Shown here: piece by piece, positions 59,812 to 64,000 of the stretch
Numbering within the stretch: the first letter of the stretch is position 1
How the letters are laid out: every line of letters begins with the position of its first letter
The notes under the pieces: model-generated
Databases searched by the model: none
Seen by the model: only the letters and a program-made list of their open reading frames with translations
What the model was told of the DNA's origin: nothing
Assembly (NCBI RefSeq): GCF_946407605.1
Contig: NZ_CAMJOS010000007.1
Span: 44,800 to 108,799, forward strand
DNA length: 64,000 nt
Source of the DNA: an uncultured Prevotella sp.
Lineage (GTDB): Bacteria > Bacteroidota > Bacteroidia > Bacteroidales > Bacteroidaceae
Direction: 5' to 3'
Translations under genes and position numbers: made by a program

Positions 59812-60249
59812 TTATTGGTTATTAGTCCATAAAGTGTTTGTCTTGCGGGTAGCCAGATAAGCCGCCACTTCGAGAGTCTCGTCACGGAAAAGCTGTTTCA
59901 TCAGCTCCAACGGGTACTTCTTGGGGAAAGTGAACTCCACCTTCAGGCAACCGCGATTGGGGTTGTGTTTCGAGTGCTCGCGCGTCATCTTCACTACGGC
60001 GTGGGCCGTCTCAAAGATGGTCAGGTACTTGGGGCCCTTTGACCCGTCGTTAACACGCTTTACTCGGGTTCGACCATCTGCATCAACCTCAATGCCTGCA
60101 CGGTAGCGCACTCGGCTGCCATTGGTCACCTCCTTGTCACTCTCCCAAGGGCACGGATAGACATTGATGTCGCCGTTGGTCTGGAAGTTAATACTGCCGT
60201 CCATCTGGACGTTCTGAACTAAAAGCTGTTTCTTAAAAATTGGTTTCAT
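59812..60249 (-). CDS. Conserved-looking protein of unknown function
   Basis: A 145-residue, basic, soluble protein (MKPIFKKQLLVQNVQMDGSI at the start). It ends 17 bases before the VirE-like gene and is probably cotranscribed with it. There is no signal peptide or membrane segment. Alternating hydrophobic strands such as GSINFQTNGDINVYPCPW and CLKVEFTFPKKYPLELM suggest a mixed alpha/beta fold. I do not recognise a family. The coding stretch is free of the repeats seen in its neighbour. Confidence 0.6.
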   Translation of the reverse strand: MKPIFKKQLLVQNVQMDGSINFQTNGDINVYPCPWESDKEVTNGSRVRYRAGIEVDADGRTRVKRVNDGSKGPKYLTIFETAHAVVKMTREHSKHNPNRGCLKVEFTFPKKYPLELMKQLFRDETLEVAAYLATRKTNTLWTNNQ

Positions 60250-60365
60250 TTTGTTGGGTTTTTGCGAGTGAAGAAGCCTTTGGAAACGCTGGCCAGCTTT
60301 AACTCATGAGATTTCTTCAGCTCACTTCGCCCAGATTAATACTTTTGTTGTTGACTATCCTTTTC
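60250..60365 (-). other. Structured spacer before the 145-residue gene
   Basis: About 115 bases on the minus strand contain GCGAAGTGA with a distant partner TCACTCGC and a perfect 10-bp palindrome GCTGGCCAGC (60288-60297). No gene is seen. It could be a processing or translation-control element between the 44-residue ORF and the next gene. Confidence 0.35.
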
Positions 60366-60500
60366 TTAGTGGTTCATGAAGCGAAAGTCATTCTTCTTTG
60401 GGTTCGGCATTCGACACTGATTCATCAGTGAAAACTGACGACGTGCATTGTCTGCGATTGTGCCTCGTGCGATTTTGATAAGATTTCTTGTACGACTCAT
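60366..60500 (-). CDS. Small basic protein, 44 residues
   Basis: ATG at 60500 opens MSRTRNLIKIARGTIADNAR and ends FRFMNH at the TAA (60366-60368). It is Arg/Lys-rich and mostly helical in appearance. It lies in the transcript that leads to the 145-residue and VirE-like genes, after a 245-base leader and a hairpin. Small basic ORFs of this kind can be DNA-binding or regulatory. I do not know a family for it. Confidence 0.45.
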   Translation of the reverse strand: MSRTRNLIKIARGTIADNARRQFSLMNQCRMPNPKKNDFRFMNH

Positions 60501-60759
60501 AATGAATGATTTATTTAACGTCGCCCCCTTTAAGGCGACCTCTAAGTTATGAATGAATAATGTATGTGTATAGGGGATAACCCTGCTTTATAGCCGCCCC
60601 TTCTTAAGACTCGCAAGCTCGAATAAGCGCCGCAAAGCGTCGAGCGACCAAGGGACTCAAAATGTATCAACATGTCAAAGACTCACGCTGTCCGAACCCT
60701 ACGGATGGCTCGCCACATCGCCGTTGCCGCTGCAACTTTAATTTTCTGGTGCAAAGGTA
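60501..60759 (-). promoter_or_regulatory. Promoter and long structured leader of the VirE-like operon
   Basis: The minus strand has TACCTTTG at 60752-60759. From about 60745 a leader of 245 bases precedes the 44-residue ORF. It holds an 11-codon Arg-rich ORF (60683-60718, MWRAIRRVRTA), several GC-rich inverted repeats, and near its end GTCGCC pairing with GGGCGAC around TTTAAAG. This could be an attenuator or RNA-controlled leader. Confidence 0.45.
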
Positions 60760-60860
60760 GAATTCGATTGGCGACGACAAAATTTCGTGCAGGTGTTTTT
60801 CTTATATATTATTTGGATATAATGTAAGATGACTGATAATCAAAGAATTACAAATAAAAA

Positions 60861-60895
60861 AAGCAGGCATTTTCTTTTGCAGAAAATACCCGCTT
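60861..60895 (-). terminator. Terminator of the 61568-60954 gene pair
   Basis: On the minus strand AAGCGGGTATTTTCT pairs with AGAAAATGCCTGCTT and is followed by a run of T. A second hairpin, CTGTTTTC with GAAAACAG (60908-60927), lies between it and the stop codon. Confidence 0.8.
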
Positions 60896-60953
60896 ATCGC
60901 TTGTAATCTGTTTTCGATTGAAAACAGCCCGATTTTTACTGTTTTTCGATTGG

Positions 60954-61571
60954 CTAATGCTGTTTTACGTATTCGATAATCCAGTCCGTATAATACTCTT
61001 TTCGGCTGTCGCCCATATATTTTGCTAAAGTTTTCACCTCTTTAGTATTATCCGCGCCCGTACCATAATATATACGTGCTATAGCCAGTGCTTTTTTTGA
61101 AAATACACCTGCTGCTGCAAGTGCCCCCATTACGTGACCCTTCACCTGAAGTCTCAACTCTTTTTTCGCCCATGCCTCGGCAATCTCGTCGCGATACTCC
61201 GACTTCATCAGGTCTTCTATCAGCTGATTACGCCATTCCGCCGAGAACCGTTTCTTGTCCATGCACACTTTGTTGAACCAATCCATTGCAAGCAAATCCT
61301 GAAGAATCTTCTTCGGGGCAAAATAGTTTAAGTCTGGGCGATACATTGGTGATGGCTCCGATGGACGCGACTGGTTGTTAGCCGATGCCGGATTGCCGAC
61401 AATACGCCCACCTTGCCGAGCTTCACGTCGCTCGGCAAACTGCTCCATCCAGGCATCGATACTGCGTTGAGCTACACTCATGGCTCTGCCAGCCAGCACA
61501 TTTCTTGCATCATCGAATCCCAGTGAAGCAATCAACTCCTCAATCCCTTCGGTGGGAATATCTATCCTCAT
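60954..61571 (-). CDS. Unknown protein, 205 residues
   Basis: A soluble, basic, mainly helical protein (MRIDIPTEGIEELIASLGFD at the start; later RLQVKGHVMGALAAAGVFSK and KYMGDSRKEYYTDWIIEYVK). It overlaps the upstream gene by four bases (ATGA), so the two are translationally coupled and probably act together. The middle (RQGGRIVGNPASANNQSRPS) looks like a flexible linker between two helical parts. I do not recognise a family. Its terminator is at 60861-60895. Confidence 0.6.
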   Translation of the reverse strand: MRIDIPTEGIEELIASLGFDDARNVLAGRAMSVAQRSIDAWMEQFAERREARQGGRIVGNPASANNQSRPSEPSPMYRPDLNYFAPKKILQDLLAMDWFNKVCMDKKRFSAEWRNQLIEDLMKSEYRDEIAEAWAKKELRLQVKGHVMGALAAAGVFSKKALAIARIYYGTGADNTKEVKTLAKYMGDSRKEYYTDWIIEYVKQH

Positions 61572-62233
61572 TGATCCCAGGTTAGGCGATCAAGTTCAAT
61601 GTGATTGATTATTTCCTCGTACTCTTTCTGCTCTGTCTTTATGTGGATGTTTACACGACGGTCGGTAAAGTGCTCCCAATCGTAGCACAAGTCAGCTAAC
61701 TTGTCTTCCAACTCTTCTCGAGTCTCAGCCTCACAATAGATTGGGTACTGACTCTTACCGTTATCGCGACAGATAATCTTGTTGTCCTTCTCCTCGAATA
61801 TGAGCAAGATTTCGTGATTATATTGCTTGATGAGCAACGTGCCACGAAACTTGGGGATAGCACTTAAGTCCATGAATTTAATCTCGTTATCGAGCAGTGC
61901 CTCATATAGCGACTTGGCCTTTGCCAAATAGTCGGTCTCATTCTCAATGCCCCAATTGCGACGAACCATGCGGAAGAAGTAATAAATATCTACCTCTTTA
62001 TCATCGTCGCTACATAGCACGTCACAATCGGTCAGCTCGGCGTTGTTCCATACCACACCTCCAGGTGCATTCCAATATTTCACTATGGGATGACTATGCG
62101 ACTCCAGCTTGTAGCTTCCGTCCTCCCCCTTTGTGGTTTCATATACAATCAAAGTGGCAATATGCTTACCCACCTCGCCGTTACAGTGAATGTACTCATA
62201 CGGCTCTTTTAGATTCAATATCTGAGTTTCCAT
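61568..62233 (-). CDS. Unknown acidic protein, 221 residues
   Basis: A soluble, acidic protein starting METQILNLKEPYEYIHCNGE. It has mixed strand and helix, aromatic-rich stretches (IVKYWNAPGGVVWNN, VDIYYFFRMVRRNWGIENE) and an acidic tail. No known domain or catalytic motif is apparent to me. It is the first of a coupled gene pair, with a promoter box at 62257-62264. Opposite charges of the two products (acidic here, basic in the partner) would fit a complex, which is inference. Confidence 0.6.
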   Translation of the reverse strand: METQILNLKEPYEYIHCNGEVGKHIATLIVYETTKGEDGSYKLESHSHPIVKYWNAPGGVVWNNAELTDCDVLCSDDDKEVDIYYFFRMVRRNWGIENETDYLAKAKSLYEALLDNEIKFMDLSAIPKFRGTLLIKQYNHEILLIFEEKDNKIICRDNGKSQYPIYCEAETREELEDKLADLCYDWEHFTDRRVNIHIKTEQKEYEEIINHIELDRLTWDQ

Positions 62234-62256
62234 ATCATCTTAAATTTATTTGAAGG

Positions 62257-62264
62257 CAAAGGTA
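62257..62264 (-). promoter_or_regulatory. -7 box of the unknown gene pair
   Basis: The minus strand reads TACCTTTG, 23 bases before the ATG at 62233. A hairpin TCCCGAG/CTCGGGA (62273-62301) lies just upstream of it. Confidence 0.5.
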
Positions 62265-62432
62265 CAAAGAAATCCCGAGATTCTAATCAGCTCCTCGGGA
62301 ATTTATGAATTATTTACAGATGGCCTTACTTCCTCAATTCTAACGACAGGGAACCCCTTTGTGCTTGTGACATCCATAATGTCTTGCTCGCCCCAACGGA
62401 TTTTGTACAAATAATTTTAAAAGTAGGACATC

Positions 62433-62651
62433 GTGACTTCGTGACTTTGTGACATTAAGCACCCTGCGTGCTTGACCTTGCTCACGCAAATTTAAGATGT
62501 TCACAATTGACAACGAAGTCAGATGGAGATGAAAAGGTAAAGCAGTCTTAGTAGTATATTAAAATATTAATATATTATAATATATTAATATTCATTATAG
62601 GGATACGCTGCATATTGGAATGTGCTTAATGTCACAAAGTCACGAAGTCAC
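62433..62651. repeat. GTGAC-type repeats, copies 2 and 3, as a perfect 30-bp inverted pair
   Basis: The 30 bases at 62433-62462 (GTGACTTCGTGACTTTGTGA and on) are the exact complement of 62622-62651. The 159 bases between are AT-rich, with a run of ATATTAATATATTATAATAT-like palindromes at about 62553-62595. There is no ORF inside. Together they form a 219-bp element at the junction of the two gene blocks, similar in layout to a MITE. Confidence 0.85.
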
Positions 62652-62756
62652 TGTCACAAATCGGGCTGTCCGTCTATTGGAGCCCCAGCAATTCTTGCTT
62701 TAACAGATTTTCACACTGCAGGGCACGTCGGATTTGGATGCGCAATGAAATTTTTG

Positions 62757-62764
62757 TACCTTTG
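62757..62764 (+). promoter_or_regulatory. Promoter of the HU-HIG/smalltalk block
   Basis: TTTG at 62733-62736 and TACCTTTG at 62757-62764 are 20 bases apart, a close match to the full Bacteroidetes -33/-7 consensus. The leader of about 115 bases includes GCGCTGCAGC. Bases 62652-62730 show nothing I can name. Confidence 0.65.
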
Positions 62765-62887
62765 TACTGTCAAAAATTAAGCGCTGCAGCTGCTACTATT
62801 AAGACAAAAAATTGCGAGGATTAATCCGAGCAAAAACACGAGAACTAAACTAAATGTTTAACCCTTAAAAAACACACAAACTAAACT

Positions 62888-63478
62888 ATGGCAATTCGTA
62901 TTATTGCACAGCGCCGAGTGCTTAAAATCGGCAAGAATCCGGGAGTGAAGAAGTTCGTGATGCGCCCTGAGCTCTACACGTCGCTCACCGAGAAGAAAGT
63001 ATTCACGGAGGCCGCCACCCACAGCGGCATCAGCGCAGGAGTCATCAAGGCGGCTTGGGATGCAGCCGGTGAGGTCATCCGCACGTGGGCTACCGAGGGT
63101 CACAGCGTACCCCTGCCTGGTCTGGGCCACATGCGCTTCGGAGTCCGCTCGAAGGCTGTCGAGGGTCTGGACGATGTAAAGACCAGTCTGATCAGTACCC
63201 GCCGCATCGTGTTCACCCCCAGCGTGGACGTGAAGGACGAGCTGAAGAACACCCCCATCCAAATCACCTGTCTGGACGAGGACGGCAACGTGCTGAAGCG
63301 CGTCACCTCTGGCGACAGCGGCGACATCGAAGACCCTGAGACCAGCGGCGACGATAACCAGAACGGAGGCAACGGCGGCACCCAGAACGGTGGTCAGAAC
63401 AGCGGTAGCGGCAACAGCGGTGGCGACAACACTGGAGGCAACTCTGGCGGCAACGAAGGTGACGACGGATACAATTAA
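62888..63478 (+). CDS. HU-HIG DNA-binding protein with glycine-rich tail
   Basis: A 196-residue protein. Residues 1 to about 125 are an HU-like domain (MAIRIIAQRRVLKIGKNPGV, KVFTEAATHSGISAGVIKAA, GHSVPLPGLGHMRFGV). The rest is low-complexity Gly/Asn/Ser/Asp (SGDSGDIEDPETSGDDNQNG and on). This is the Gly-rich form of HU-HIG, in contrast to the winged-helix form at 6410-7048. Such genes are typically followed by smalltalk, as here. A DNA-packaging or regulatory role is likely, but no target is known. Confidence 0.85.
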   Translation: MAIRIIAQRRVLKIGKNPGVKKFVMRPELYTSLTEKKVFTEAATHSGISAGVIKAAWDAAGEVIRTWATEGHSVPLPGLGHMRFGVRSKAVEGLDDVKTSLISTRRIVFTPSVDVKDELKNTPIQITCLDEDGNVLKRVTSGDSGDIEDPETSGDDNQNGGNGGTQNGGQNSGSGNSGGDNTGGNSGGNEGDDGYN

Positions 63479-63487
63479 ACGAAGTAT

Positions 63488-63503
63488 GAGGGCCGCAGCC
63501 CTC
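63488..63503 (+). terminator. Hairpin between HU-HIG and smalltalk
   Basis: GAGGGC and GCCCTC pair across a 4-base loop, 10 bases after the HU-HIG stop. The following sequence is only moderately T-rich, so it may attenuate rather than end transcription. Confidence 0.5.
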
Positions 63504-63509
63504 TACTTC

Positions 63510-63540
63510 TTGAAAATTGAAAAATTGAAAATTGAAAGTT
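63510..63540. repeat. Seven-base-period array upstream of smalltalk
   Basis: TTGAAAA, TTGAAAA, ATTGAAA and ATTGAAA lie between the hairpin and the smalltalk start codon. Confidence 0.7.
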
Positions 63541-63554
63541 AATAATTTAATGCT

Positions 63555-63668
63555 ATGAAGAAAGAAACTTGGAAGACCGTCATTCAGTTGATTGTGAGCA
63601 TCCTTACGGCAGCCCTGACTGCCCTCGGAACCACCAGTTGCATGGGTCAAGGCCCACTCGCCATCTGA
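63555..63668 (+). CDS. Smalltalk protein
   Basis: A 37-residue ORF, MKKETWKTVIQLIVSILTAA then LTALGTTSCMGQ. A short basic start, a single hydrophobic helix and TTSC match the smalltalk family, small membrane or lipoprotein-like peptides found after HU-HIG genes in Bacteroidales. Function is unknown. It is too short for normal gene finders. A terminator follows at 63712-63737. Confidence 0.85.
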   Translation: MKKETWKTVIQLIVSILTAALTALGTTSCMGQGPLAI

Positions 63669-63711
63669 ACCATCAATCCCATCTGAACTGTAAACCTTAA
63701 TCTCTCTCCGT

Positions 63712-63737
63712 CCGCAATCTCCCACAAGAGGTTGCGG
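63712..63737 (+). terminator. Intrinsic terminator after smalltalk
   Basis: CCGCAA (63712-63717) pairs with TTGCGG (63732-63737), with CTC/GAG inside, followed by ATTTTCTTTTTG. Confidence 0.85.
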
Positions 63738-63757
63738 ATTTTCTTTTTGTTCATGAG

Positions 63758-63793
63758 CGTGACTTCGTGACTACGTGACTTTGTGACATTAAG
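63758..63793. repeat. GTGAC-type repeat, copy 4 (right border)
   Basis: CGTGACTTCGTGACTACGTG and on to GACATTAAG. Same orientation as copy 2 and inverse to copies 1 and 3; one unit longer than the inner copies. Confidence 0.85.
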
Positions 63794-64000
63794 GTGGTTT
63801 TAGTGTTTTTACAATGTTTTCTGAAGTCTTTCGTTAAATTTGACTTAAAAATTGTCTGTTCACCTTGTTTCTTTCCAAACTTTTTTGTATCTTTGCACTT
63901 GCTATCTGCCCTTGGTGGTTGTGATGTTCTTTGAGGAGGACGGAGCCGCTGGGTGGAGCACTACATATTGAAAGGCGTTACTGACGCTTTGTTTTTGGAC
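63794..64000 (+). other. Promoter region and possible structured RNA at window end
   Basis: Two -7 boxes are seen: TAAATTTG (63835-63842) and TATCTTTG (63888-63895). After the second there is no ORF. GTGATGTTC pairs with GAGCACTAC at 8 of 9 positions, and a later hairpin around GGCGT/ACGCT is followed by TTTGTTTTT. It may be a short structured RNA or a leader running off the window. I do not recognise a family. Confidence 0.35.

Noticed and set aside
63901..64000. Signal recognition particle RNA, tmRNA or RNase P RNA
   Set aside because: None of the conserved cores of these RNAs is present in the visible part.

Overview
The window looks like chromosomal DNA from a Bacteroidales species, most probably Prevotella sensu lato (Prevotella/Segatella/Xylanibacter). 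Pointers are the many TAnnTTTG promoter boxes, the weak use of Shine-Dalgarno sites, outer-membrane TonB receptors encoded beside lipoproteins, B12-dependent methylmalonyl-CoA mutase, HU-HIG proteins and a smalltalk protein. I see no rRNA, tRNA, CRISPR array or insertion sequence.

Region 1 (0-23 kb) is a cobalamin locus. It holds a partial response regulator (1-139), a probable small RNA (about 296-425), the uptake genes btuF-btuC, and the anaerobic corrin-ring genes as four two-domain fusions (CbiJ-CbiD, CbiG-CbiF, CbiE-CbiT, CbiH-CbiC). The lower-ligand genes cobU-cobT-cobS and the set cbiA-cbiP-cobD-cbiB follow. An AdoCbl riboswitch then precedes a TonB receptor, an exported CbiK-like chelatase lipoprotein and a second TonB receptor. 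cbiL, cobC and btuD are not in the window. An HU-HIG/winged-helix gene with four dyads spaced exactly 21 bp in its leader sits inside the locus.

Region 2 (23-30.6 kb) has the two methylmalonyl-CoA mutase subunits (consumers of B12), an ATP-grasp protein of unknown role and a membrane pyrophosphatase.

Region 3 (30.6-46.5 kb) is the most unusual part. Seven tightly spaced same-strand genes encode a receiver-SpoIIE phosphatase, a membrane coiled-coil/WD40-like protein, a propeller sensor kinase whose phospho-acceptor His is replaced by Asp, a small soluble histidine kinase, a 1790-residue two-module NRPS with an atypical thioesterase, a TonB receptor with a TPR-like N-terminus, and a MATE exporter fused to an RsbW-like ATPase. 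It reads as a small-molecule synthesis, export and uptake system bracketed by the two enzymatic halves of a partner-switching circuit.

Region 4 (46.5-56.9 kb) is housekeeping: GDP-L-fucose synthesis (manC-gmd-fcl), a DedA protein, a TPR protein, glnS, mltG and a phosphoglucomutase. Region 5 (57-64 kb) is an accessory locus: DUF5675, a VirE-N/primase-like protein, small and unknown proteins, a glycine-rich-tailed HU-HIG protein and smalltalk. Four copies of a GTGAC-based repeat bracket two gene blocks in inverted orientation.

Short repeats run through the whole window. Seven-base-period arrays and palindromic tandem repeats occur between genes and also in frame inside cbiB, cbiP, cbiA and the VirE-like gene, and probably glnS.
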